Shown piece after piece: positions 55,612 through 64,000 of a DNA stretch of 64,000 nucleotides (its first letter is position 1; the number at the start of each line of letters is the position of its first letter). Below the pieces are notes generated by a model. It was given only the letters and a program-made list of their open reading frames with translations. It ran no database searches and was not told where the DNA came from. A program made the position numbers and the translations under genes. This DNA is from Lachnospiraceae bacterium. GTDB taxonomy: Bacteria > Bacillota > Clostridia > Lachnospirales > Lachnospiraceae. Location: contig JAKSRR010000001.1 of the NCBI GenBank assembly GCA_024403455.1, forward strand, positions 62,001 through 126,000, read 5' to 3'.

Positions 55612-56540
55612 GCTTTTAGTTTCACCTCATTATTGTCGATTTCAAACAGTTCCGGGAATGATGCAAGGAAATTCACAAATTTGCTGTATCCAAAACGTTT
55701 CGCAGAGAATCTCGCATTCCACTCCTTTAATCCTTCATTAAGAACAGCCATATTGTTAATATAACCATCATGCTCTTTTAGAATGCGAATAATCTCCTCT
55801 AAAACGTCCTCCTTGCTAAGGGTTTCCCGCACTACAGATACTAACGTTGTGGAGTTCTTCTTTGACAGGGAAATATTTTCCATCTTATCTTCTAAGAGCG
55901 TAGACAATTTTGTACAGCCATAGTTTCTAACATCAAAGTCATTGAACTTATTGGCAAGTTTAGATCCAACCTCCCCAATATATGTATCTTTTCCTTTGTT
56001 GTCATTTTCTTCAATAATCTTGTATACAGCTTTCTTAATCTCTTTTATATCTGTAATTTTAAGAGATTCCTTACTGGGACTCTTGGTATTCTCTGTGTCT
56101 CCGTAAATAACTTCCAAAAGTTTAAAGCTATTGCACGCACTACGAAAAGCCTGTGGTGTCTTTCCCTCACCAAAGCCAATCACATGCTTACCAGCTTCTC
56201 TGAGTCTTGCTGCCAATCTTGTAAAATCGCTGTCACTGCTTACCAAGCAGAAGCCATCCACATCACCTGTATACAAAATATCCATGGCATCAATAATCAT
56301 GGCAGAATCCGTAGCATTCTTTCCCGTGGTATAGCTATACTGCTGTACCGGCATAACAGAATGCTCTAAAATTACTTTCTTCCAGCTATCACGATTGCTA
56401 CCGGTCCAGTCACTATATATTCTTTTATAAGTTGCCTCTCCCAAGTCCGCAATTTCTTCCAAAATTGCTTTTAAATACTTTGGGGCAACATTGTCTCCAT
56501 CAATCAACACTGCATATTTCATTACTGCACTTGCGCTCAT
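55608..56540 (-). CDS. NYN (PIN-like) nuclease domain protein with LOTUS/OST-HTH domains
   Basis: The 310-residue protein begins with a NYN domain (about 7-150). The acidic site is YAVLIDGDN, ATDSAMIIDAMD and LVSSDSDFTRLA, equal to the Asp cluster of PIN-like ribonucleases. Two winged-helix OST-HTH/LOTUS modules (about 165-235 and 245-308) follow; these bind RNA in eukaryotic homologues. The protein is therefore a putative RNase guided by its own RNA-binding domains. Targets are unknown. It heads the run into trkA-trkH and the polysaccharide genes, with a promoter just upstream. Confidence 0.9.
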   Translation of the reverse strand: MSASAVMKYAVLIDGDNVAPKYLKAILEEIADLGEATYKRIYSDWTGSNRDSWKKVILEHSVMPVQQYSYTTGKNATDSAMIIDAMDILYTGDVDGFCLVSSDSDFTRLAARLREAGKHVIGFGEGKTPQAFRSACNSFKLLEVIYGDTENTKSPSKESLKITDIKEIKKAVYKIIEENDNKGKDTYIGEVGSKLANKFNDFDVRNYGCTKLSTLLEDKMENISLSKKNSTTLVSVVRETLSKEDVLEEIIRILKEHDGYINNMAVLNEGLKEWNARFSAKRFGYSKFVNFLASFPELFEIDNNEVKLKA

Positions 56541-56602
56541 GAGTTTTCTCCTCGCCTAGGCAATAGGAATCATCATCCAAAATCCACAGATATACATAGT
56601 AA

Positions 56603-56631
56603 ATTATACCATATATAGGACAGTATCAAAA
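56603..56631 (-). promoter_or_regulatory. Promoter of the NYN-trk-polysaccharide run
   Basis: The minus strand shows an extended -10 TGGTATAAT (core 56603-56608) with a weak -35 TTTTGA (56626-56631) 17 bp upstream. The NYN start codon follows about 60 bp later with a GAGGAG ribosome site. Confidence 0.65.
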
Positions 56632-56664
56632 AATGCGTCCTAAACCATTCCTATAAAGGTTATT

Positions 56665-57834
56665 CTATTTAGGGATATATAAAAATTTATAGATATGGTC
56701 TACGATGGCCCTAACTCCTTTTTCTGTTAGTCCGGTACCGTCTTCCGTTAAAAATCCTTCGTAATTATCACAGTTAAATCCTGCGCCGAAATAATTATCC
56801 ACGAAACAACTATTGGTAGCAGACGTTGCAGCCCCCATACCACCGATATAGTCTCCAAGAGTCCCCCCAAGATTCTTCTGCAAGTCAGCGCCAATCATAC
56901 CATCTTCACTTTCTACAAAGAAAAAATTAGGGGAAGAAACAACAATCTGCTTCTCTGGATATCTTGCCTTTAATATTTTAATTGCATTATAAAGTGCACC
57001 ATCCACTCCCGTTGCTGTGCCATAAGGCGTCTCTTCTGTTGCAAATCCATCCAATGTTGGCCTGTTCTGCAAAAAGTCATATGTTCCATACGCAATAAGA
57101 ATAGTATCTATAGATTCCATGTCTAGGCTTTTTAGCTTTTCTATGTAAGCAGTGTATATTTCTGAATCCTTCATATACGTAGCTGCTTCTTCTTGCATGG
57201 CATAATTGGGTACCTCTGCAATAGCCATAGAATACACAATACCATAAAGAGCAAACGCATCTGTAGGATCATCAAGGGAGTAATTAACATTTTTAAAGGA
57301 AAGGGCTGTATCTGGAAGCGATAATGATATGACATTGGCTCCTGTCTTGTCTTTTAATTGCCCCGCAATTCCCTTCTTCTCATCTTCCCCATATATACTG
57401 CAGTCTCCCAAAATTAGTATATCCCAGCTTCCATCATAGCAATATCCGTCTACGCGTGTAGGATCAAAGTACTCAACATAATCCATACTCTCTGTAGTAT
57501 AGTCCTCCGTTAAGCTATCTGGGTCTATCACTAATTTTTTCCCCTTCTGCCATTTCATAACACGCAAAAATCCCATTACAATGAGCACCACCACAACCAG
57601 CGCAATAACTAACTGGGCGATTTTCAGCTTGCTATGCTTCTTTTTAGGCTCTTCTGTTTCTATTTCTTCATACTCGTCTTCTGTATTTTCTTCTTCCATA
57701 GCATCTTCATCTACTGAAAGATCCACGAAAACCAAATCATCCTGCGGCTCGGACGCTTCCTCATATTCTTCGTAGGGTTCATATTCTTCATAGGAATCCA
57801 CTAAGTCTTCTTCATACTTTTTCTTCATAGACAT
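56665..57834 (-). CDS. Membrane-anchored SGNH-like protein with degenerate active site
   Basis: The 389-residue protein has a very acidic cytoplasmic N-terminus (about 1-65), one membrane helix (about 71-93) and an outer domain of SGNH/GDSL shape. The block I motif reads ILGDCSIYG, with Cys where the catalytic Ser is normal, and the block III site reads AYGTYD. The last block reads DGTGLTEKG, where DxxH is expected, so the His is missing. It may be an inactive binding protein or a cell wall acetyl-transfer partner that lost catalysis. It follows murD by 14 bp, so a link to envelope synthesis is likely. Confidence 0.75.
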   Translation of the reverse strand: MSMKKKYEEDLVDSYEEYEPYEEYEEASEPQDDLVFVDLSVDEDAMEEENTEDEYEEIETEEPKKKHSKLKIAQLVIALVVVVLIVMGFLRVMKWQKGKKLVIDPDSLTEDYTTESMDYVEYFDPTRVDGYCYDGSWDILILGDCSIYGEDEKKGIAGQLKDKTGANVISLSLPDTALSFKNVNYSLDDPTDAFALYGIVYSMAIAEVPNYAMQEEAATYMKDSEIYTAYIEKLKSLDMESIDTILIAYGTYDFLQNRPTLDGFATEETPYGTATGVDGALYNAIKILKARYPEKQIVVSSPNFFFVESEDGMIGADLQKNLGGTLGDYIGGMGAATSATNSCFVDNYFGAGFNCDNYEGFLTEDGTGLTEKGVRAIVDHIYKFLYIPK

Positions 57835-57848
57835 TGCCTCCCAGAGTT

Positions 57849-59075
57849 CTAATCATTTGCTCTGACAAGTTCTTTAAACACCTCGCCGCGTTCTTCAAAG
57901 TTTTTAAAATATCCATAGGATGCAGCCGCAGGTGATAACACCACAGCCCCCTCTTTGGTAATCTCTTTTGCAACTTTGACCGCCTCTCGCAAATCAGCAA
58001 CAAGCCAAACATTTTCTTTTTCAGCCAAGCTTTCGTAGATTCTTTTCCCAGTTTCATACATCAGAACAAAACGTAAATCCTGTCGCTGCTGTATAAAAGT
58101 TACCAACAGGCTATAGTCAATTCCTCGATCCATGCCGCCCACTAGAAAAGTACCTGCATCTGGAATACTCTCTGATGCCTGAATGGTTGCCTGTGGAATG
58201 GTCGAAATAGAATCATCATAATACTTCACGCCATCCACCGTCGTAAAATATTGCAGTCTGTGGGGCAGCCCCTCAAAAGATTCTATACTTTCTCTGGCAG
58301 CCGTCAGATTGGTTCCTTCCACTAATGCCGCTGCCTTAAATACAAACTCTGCATTCAGCTTATTGTGCTCTCCTGGAATAGATAGTTGATAATTCCTGGA
58401 AGGTTTCTGCAGTTTAATTACAATTGCCTCCGTAGAAAGTTCTGGGACATTCTCGCCTACTAGCAAGTAATCCCCCGGGACCTGTGCTGTGGCAATATGA
58501 CTTTTTGCTGCAAAATAATGTTCCATATCACCGTAGTAATCTAAATGCTCCTCAAATAGATTTAAAAAGATACTGATATGCGGTGCTCTTGTAATGTGCA
58601 ACAGCTGGTGACAGGATAATTCAAAAACAATACGATTTTCTGACTTAATATCTGCTGCATAATCAAAACAAGGCAAACCAATATTCCCAAGAAGAATTGC
58701 ATCTCCTTCATAACATTCATGAAGCACCTTATACAGCATAGAGGCAGTAGTACTTTTTCCTTTGGTTCCCGTAACACCTATCGTCTGATGACCAAACGCA
58801 TTCAAAAACAGTTCTGTCTGGGAAGTAAACTTTTCTCTGCGTTCTAGCATAACAATTCCAGGACTCTTCATAATGACATCATAAGCATTCGTGTCAATAT
58901 CTTCTACTTTTCCCTCAAAAACATCTACTGTTTCTGGCATACAGTGATTCTTCAAGAAGTTTTCTGTAGACTTCCCCTCCCTACCGTAGCCAAAAATCAA
59001 TACTCTTTTTCCGCGAAAAGTCTCCTGTAAATAGGCAAGTCCCGTATTCGTTGTTTCCATCATTCGCTGATCCAT
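57849..59075 (-). CDS. murD: UDP-N-acetylmuramoylalanine-D-glutamate ligase
   Basis: The Mur ligase of 408 residues has the ATP loop GTKGKST at 103-109, a lysine-rich central domain, GNIGLPCFD, LSCHQLLH, FEEHLDYYGDMEHY and the closing substrate domain with YYDDSISTIPQAT. These fit MurD better than MurC, E or F. It adds D-glutamate to UDP-MurNAc-L-Ala. At 408 residues it is shorter than most MurD (about 440), with a compact N-terminal domain. It is followed by the SGNH-like gene. Confidence 0.92.
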   Translation of the reverse strand: MDQRMMETTNTGLAYLQETFRGKRVLIFGYGREGKSTENFLKNHCMPETVDVFEGKVEDIDTNAYDVIMKSPGIVMLERREKFTSQTELFLNAFGHQTIGVTGTKGKSTTASMLYKVLHECYEGDAILLGNIGLPCFDYAADIKSENRIVFELSCHQLLHITRAPHISIFLNLFEEHLDYYGDMEHYFAAKSHIATAQVPGDYLLVGENVPELSTEAIVIKLQKPSRNYQLSIPGEHNKLNAEFVFKAAALVEGTNLTAARESIESFEGLPHRLQYFTTVDGVKYYDDSISTIPQATIQASESIPDAGTFLVGGMDRGIDYSLLVTFIQQRQDLRFVLMYETGKRIYESLAEKENVWLVADLREAVKVAKEITKEGAVVLSPAAASYGYFKNFEERGEVFKELVRAND

Positions 59076-59186
59076 ATTATTCTCTGCTTTACTTACAATT
59101 TAGAGCATTCCATAAAACGCCCAATATACCATGATTATTATACCATATTATGTAAACAAACTCTCTTTTGCGACAATGTTTTTTCA

Positions 59187-59220
59187 CAAAAAAAGCCCCA
59201 GGAAAACCTGGGGCTTTTCA
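59187..59220 (-). terminator. Intrinsic terminator of gdhA
   Basis: A perfect 12-bp stem (59191-59202 with 59207-59218), a 4-base loop and a T run on the minus strand lie 18 bp after the gdhA stop. Confidence 0.95.
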
Positions 59221-59237
59221 TACTTAATTAGTTCTAA

Positions 59238-60611
<1,374 letters not shown>

Positions 60612-60650
60612 TCATGGATACACTTCCCTATCGGGAAAAATTAATTATTA

Positions 60651-60691
60651 GCGCCAGCGGCGTTGTTTATTATATACGCCGCTAGAGGCGT
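60651..60691 (-). terminator. Large GC-rich hairpin between nfnB and gdhA
   Basis: An 8-bp stem AGCGGCGT/ACGCCGCT (60656-60663 with 60676-60683) is extended by GCGCC/GGCGT across a 3-base bulge. On the minus strand an AT-rich stretch with TTTTT follows. It likely ends the nfn transcript. A TATAAT inside its loop could belong to the gdhA promoter. Confidence 0.65.
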
Positions 60692-60700
60692 TTATAATCT

Positions 60701-62098
60701 TTATTTCTGGCTTAAGAATTCGTGAATACCCTTTGCGCCTGCTTTTCCTGCACCCATTGCAAGAATTACAGTTGCTGCGCCTGTAACGGCATCACCACCA
60801 GCATATACAGCAGCCTTGCTAGTCTGTCCATTGGACTCCTCAGCAACGATACATTTACGCTTGTTAATCTCAAGACCCTTTGTGGTAGAAGAAATGAGAG
60901 GGTTAGGGCTGGTACCAAGAGACATGATGACTGCATCAACATCAATGACAAACTCACTACCAGGAACTTCTACAGGACTTCTTCTGCCGGAAGCATCAGG
61001 CTCACCAAGTTCCATCTTAATGCACTTAATGCCATTTACCCAACCCTTATCATCGGTAAGAATCTCAACAGGATTGGTTAATAAATCGAAGATAATTCCT
61101 TCTTCTTTTGCATGATGAACTTCTTCCACACGAGCAGGAAGTTCTTCTTCACTACGACGATATACGATATGGGTTTCTGCGCCAAGACGAAGTGCTGTTC
61201 TTGCCGCATCCATTGCTACGTTACCACCACCAACGACAGCAACCTTCTTTGCACGCATGATAGGCGTGGTAGAATTCTCATCAAATGCCTTCATTAGATT
61301 GCTTCTGGTTAAGTATTCATTTGCAGAGAATACACCATTTGCATTCTCGCCGGGAATTCCCATGAACTTAGGAAGGCCTGCGCCAGAGCCAATAAATACA
61401 GCATCAAAACCTTCTTCTGTAAGAAGCTCATCAATAGATAAACTCTTTCCAATGATAACGTCAGTTTCAATCTTAACGCCAAGGCTCTTAACGTTCTCGA
61501 TTTCCTTTGCAACTACTCTTTCCTTAGGAAGACGGAACTCAGGAATACCGTATACAAGTACACCACCAGCCTTGTGAAGTGCTTCGAAAATTGTTACATC
61601 ATAACCAAGTTTTGCAAGATCTCCTGCGCAAGTAAGACCTGCAGGGCCAGAACCAATTACTGCAACCTTCTTACCATTCTTTTCAGAGGGAGCTTCAGGC
61701 TTAATGCCCATTTCTCTTGCTGTATCAGCAACATATCTCTCTAATTTACCAATGGAGATTGCTTCTCCTTTGATACCACGAATACACTTTCCTTCACACT
61801 GACTTTCCTGAGGGCAAACACGTCCACATACTGCAGGAAGCGCAGATGATTCAGAAATAATCTTATATGCCGCCTCAACGTTGCCTTCCTTCACTTCCTT
61901 TACGAAGCCAGGAATGTTGATTCCAACAGGGCAGCCCTTGATACACATAGCTCGATCAACGGGGCAACCGATACAACGGCTTGCTTCTGCCTCTGCCTCT
62001 TCTTTATTGTAACCTTTACATACTTCTTCAAAGTTCGTAGCACGAACAGCGGGTTCCTGCTCACGAACGGGAATTTTCTTTAATACATCAACTTCCAT
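60701..62098 (-). CDS. nfnB: NADPH-dependent glutamate synthase small-subunit-like flavoprotein, probable NfnB
   Basis: The protein has 465 residues. The N-terminus has the iron-sulfur motifs CIGCPVDRAMCIKGCP and CGRVCPQESQCEGKC. Two dinucleotide sites follow (IGSGPAGLTCAGDLAKLGYDV cut short here as GSGPAGLTCAG, and VGGGNVAMDAA). Alone it resembles GltD or SudA. With the FAD/NAD-binding partner gene directly upstream it fits NfnB of the electron-bifurcating NADH-dependent ferredoxin:NADP oxidoreductase. That enzyme would supply NADPH for the neighbouring glutamate dehydrogenase. Confidence 0.9.
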   Translation of the reverse strand: MEVDVLKKIPVREQEPAVRATNFEEVCKGYNKEEAEAEASRCIGCPVDRAMCIKGCPVGINIPGFVKEVKEGNVEAAYKIISESSALPAVCGRVCPQESQCEGKCIRGIKGEAISIGKLERYVADTAREMGIKPEAPSEKNGKKVAVIGSGPAGLTCAGDLAKLGYDVTIFEALHKAGGVLVYGIPEFRLPKERVVAKEIENVKSLGVKIETDVIIGKSLSIDELLTEEGFDAVFIGSGAGLPKFMGIPGENANGVFSANEYLTRSNLMKAFDENSTTPIMRAKKVAVVGGGNVAMDAARTALRLGAETHIVYRRSEEELPARVEEVHHAKEEGIIFDLLTNPVEILTDDKGWVNGIKCIKMELGEPDASGRRSPVEVPGSEFVIDVDAVIMSLGTSPNPLISSTTKGLEINKRKCIVAEESNGQTSKAAVYAGGDAVTGAATVILAMGAGKAGAKGIHEFLSQK

Positions 62099-62123
62099 TT
62101 TATATCTCCATTCTGAATTCTAC

Positions 62124-63005
62124 TTATTCGCAGTGACCACAGCCGCCATGATGGGTATCGCCTTCTTCAAGGGCAAGCATTGCTCTACCTTCAGCGGTCT
62201 TATATAACTGCTGACGACGCATTGCTTCATCGAAGTTTACCTTGTGTCCATCGAATTCAGGACCATCTACGCATGCAAATTTCACTTCGTCACCTACCGT
62301 TAAACGGCAAGCACCACACATACCAGTACCATCTACCATAATAGGGTTCATACTAACAATGGTAGGGATACCAAGTTCCTTCGTGGTAAGGCAGCAGAAC
62401 TTCATCATGATCATAGGGCCAATGGCAACGCACACATCGTACTGTTTGCCTTCTTCCTTTACAAGATCAGTAATGCACTTTGTTACCATACCGCTTCTTC
62501 CGTAGGAGCCATCATCTGTAGTGATGTAGAGATTCTCTGCAACAGCCTTCATCTCCTCTTCCAGAATCAGAATGTCTTTTGTTTTAGCACCAACGATTAC
62601 ATCACTGGGAACACCCTGTTCCCTTAACCACTTAACCTGAGGATATACCGGTGCAGTACCTACACCACCAGCGATGAATACGATTTTCTTCTTCTTTAAC
62701 TCTTCAATATCTTCTTCGCAGAATTCAGAAGGACGACCAAGAGGACCAACAAAATCTGCAAAGCTATCTCCAGCTTTCATACCGCTCATAATCTTGGTAC
62801 CAGCCCCAACGATTTGAAATACGATGGTGATGGTTCCCTTCGCACGGTCATAATCGCAAATTGTTAAGGGAATTCTTTCAGACTCGTCATCGGTACGAAC
62901 GATAACGAACTGGCCGGGTAAGCAATTTTTTGCTACACGGGGAGCTTCAACAACCATACGAAAGATGTTCGCTGTAAGCTCGGATGATTCTAGAATCTTG
63001 AACAT
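62124..63005 (-). CDS. nfnA: Sulfide dehydrogenase-like FAD/NAD(P)-binding subunit, probable NfnA
   Basis: The protein has 293 residues from the ATG at 63005 (GGAG upstream). It contains an FAD-binding barrel (GQFVIVRTDDESERIPLT), an NAD site with GGVGTAPVYPQ, and a C-terminal [2Fe-2S] site in GTGMCGACRLTV, with further Cys in FACVDGPEFDGH. This is the dihydroorotate dehydrogenase electron transfer/NfnA family. It and NfnB form a cytoplasmic bifurcating transhydrogenase that balances NADH, NADPH and ferredoxin. It is 25 bp upstream of nfnB. Confidence 0.9.
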   Translation of the reverse strand: MFKILESSELTANIFRMVVEAPRVAKNCLPGQFVIVRTDDESERIPLTICDYDRAKGTITIVFQIVGAGTKIMSGMKAGDSFADFVGPLGRPSEFCEEDIEELKKKKIVFIAGGVGTAPVYPQVKWLREQGVPSDVIVGAKTKDILILEEEMKAVAENLYITTDDGSYGRSGMVTKCITDLVKEEGKQYDVCVAIGPMIMMKFCCLTTKELGIPTIVSMNPIMVDGTGMCGACRLTVGDEVKFACVDGPEFDGHKVNFDEAMRRQQLYKTAEGRAMLALEEGDTHHGGCGHCE

Positions 63006-63119
63006 TTCTTTTCTCCTATACATATGTATCTTTTTTGAGAAATAAGTGTAATACTACTTAATTCCACTCTTAAGTATATCGTTTCCATCCATTTTTCTCA
63101 ATGGACCACTTTTTTCTCT

Positions 63120-63150
63120 GGCAAAACCCTTTATTTAAGGGACTTTTGCC
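63120..63150. other. Hairpin in the region upstream of nfnA
   Basis: GGCAAAA (63120-63126) pairs with TTTTGCC (63144-63150), with an inner CCCTT/AAGGG stem and a 2-base bulge. It has no T tract on either strand. It could be part of the nfnA control region or just the remains of a terminator. Confidence 0.45.
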
Positions 63151-63190
63151 GGCGCGCGATATTATAGTAGCATGTAATAATATTCCCAGA

Positions 63191-63237
63191 CAAGAAAAGC
63201 ATAAACTTGGTACCAAGATTTGGTACCAAGTTTATGC
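63191..63237 (-). terminator. Very stable hairpin terminator after the FtsX-type permease gene
   Basis: An 18-bp perfect stem (63199-63216 with 63220-63237) with a 3-base loop is followed by TTTTCTT on the minus strand. Each arm also contains the self-complementary TTGGTACCAA. Confidence 0.88.
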
Positions 63238-63265
63238 CCTATTTTTAAGACTTTGCCCTCATAAG

Positions 63266-64000
63266 TTAGTCTACGCTCTTTAAACTCTCTGTCATATTTA
63301 CCCGGTCCAGTTTTCCGCCCATAGAAAAATTCACAAGCGCAGCAAAAACAACCGTAAACAAAAATGCAAAGATGTAACTAATCGGCTTAACATACACAGC
63401 AAAGGTAATTAAATCTACACGAATATTAGCCATGATAAATGCATGCAGCAGTTTTCCTAAAGGAAGGCCTACAAAAGCACCTATTACTGCCAAAATTAGA
63501 TTTTCTCTAAACACATATGCACAGGTCTCTCGCTGGAAGAAGCCAAGCACCTTTATGGTTGCTATCTCACGAATTCGCTCTGTAATATTAATATTTGTCA
63601 GGTTGTATAATACAACAAATGCTAGCGCGGCAGCACAGGCAATGACAATATACACGATGATATTCATACTCACCATCATCGTATTAATTCGTTCTCTCGT
63701 TTCCTCATTGACGGAAACTGTCGCCACATCCTCGCTTTCTAAAATGGAAGCGGACACTTCCCGTACATCCTCGCCCTCGTGCGCCTTCAAATAAATATTC
63801 TTCCGCTGCGGTGCCTTACCCAATGTATCCACATATGTTTCCTCTGCAATATACACATAGTTATATACAAAGTTCTCATTAATTCCTGAAATCGTCACAG
63901 GAATTTCCTGCAGTGCATCGGTTCGAAGAATGACCTGATCTCCTACAGAAAGATGGAATTGTTCTGCCATACGACAGTTCACTACTGCCTCTCCCTTTTT
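63266..64000 (-). CDS. FtsX-type ABC transporter permease, 5' end outside window
   Basis: The frame is open to the window edge, so only the last 245 codons are present. A periplasmic-type (outer) domain of about 120 residues precedes three membrane segments. NINITERIREIATIKVLGF and GLPLGKLLHAFIMANI are typical of the FtsX/MacB permease domain. The C-terminus reads KLDRVNMTESLKSVD, common in such permeases. The family exports lipoproteins, peptides or drugs, or controls cell wall hydrolases. The missing part and any ATPase partner lie to the right. Confidence 0.9.
   Translation of the reverse strand, partial: KKGEAVVNCRMAEQFHLSVGDQVILRTDALQEIPVTISGINENFVYNYVYIAEETYVDTLGKAPQRKNIYLKAHEGEDVREVSASILESEDVATVSVNEETRERINTMMVSMNIIVYIVIACAAALAFVVLYNLTNINITERIREIATIKVLGFFQRETCAYVFRENLILAVIGAFVGLPLGKLLHAFIMANIRVDLITFAVYVKPISYIFAFLFTVVFAALVNFSMGGKLDRVNMTESLKSVD

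Noticed and set aside
56640..56670. Terminator after the SGNH-like gene
   Set aside because: Only a bulged stem of two 4-bp parts is visible before a T run; I cannot support it against chance.

Overview
The window looks like a chromosomal segment of a low-to-medium-GC anaerobic Firmicute, most likely Clostridia of the Lachnospiraceae type. The supporting traits are strong AGGAGG ribosome sites, a VPTTGD sorting signal, an NfnAB-type transhydrogenase pair, NADP-glutamate dehydrogenase, iron-dependent alcohol dehydrogenase, PdxST vitamin B6 synthesis and BirA-type control of biotin genes. The species assignment is inference. Nearly all genes lie on the minus strand; pdxST, a TspO-like gene and one MATE gene are on the plus strand. 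I saw no rRNA, tRNA, CRISPR array, insertion sequence or prophage.

Layout. 0-8 kb: a 3'-truncated membrane protein, a lipoprotein, a large sortase-anchored adhesin with three tandem repeats, then an ECF S-component / CapA-like / MATE operon. 8-16 kb: two clusters with the same type of control region. Each has a near-identical promoter with a palindrome at the transcription start, then a 34-37 codon Cys/Met-rich leader peptide, then an intrinsic terminator, then the genes. One precedes a reverse-transsulfuration plus methionine-uptake operon (mccB-mccA-metN-metI-metQ). The other precedes a CMD/AhpD-like gene, an alpha/beta hydrolase, an alcohol dehydrogenase and a TSCPD protein. The leader before mccB carries a complete set of competing 1:2, 2:3 and 3:4 pairings, so it reads as a trp-type transcription attenuator that senses Cys (and perhaps Met) tRNA charging. 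16-24.6 kb: MocR regulator divergent from pdxST, a chemotaxis receptor, and bioY-bioB-bioD-bioA with two tandem BirA operators. 24.6-37 kb: NimA-like and Gfo/Idh genes, sdpRI remnants, a c-di-GMP HD-GYP/GGDEF protein, a TspO-like protein, a zeta-type toxin-antitoxin pair, guaA and a second MATE pump.

37-56.6 kb: an unusually compact minus-strand run of 17 genes with no gap above about 30 bp. It goes from a NYN-LOTUS putative RNase through TrkA/TrkH potassium uptake and many glycosyltransferases to an ABC exporter, UDP-xylose synthase, a VanZ-GT26 fusion, a secreted repeat protein and a divergent sirtuin. A promoter precedes the run and a terminator follows it, so it may be a single exopolysaccharide operon. 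56.6-64 kb: murD with a degenerate SGNH protein, gdhA, nfnA-nfnB and a 5'-truncated FtsX-type permease.

The best candidate for a little-described system is the pair of Cys-rich leader peptide attenuators with a shared promoter/operator block.
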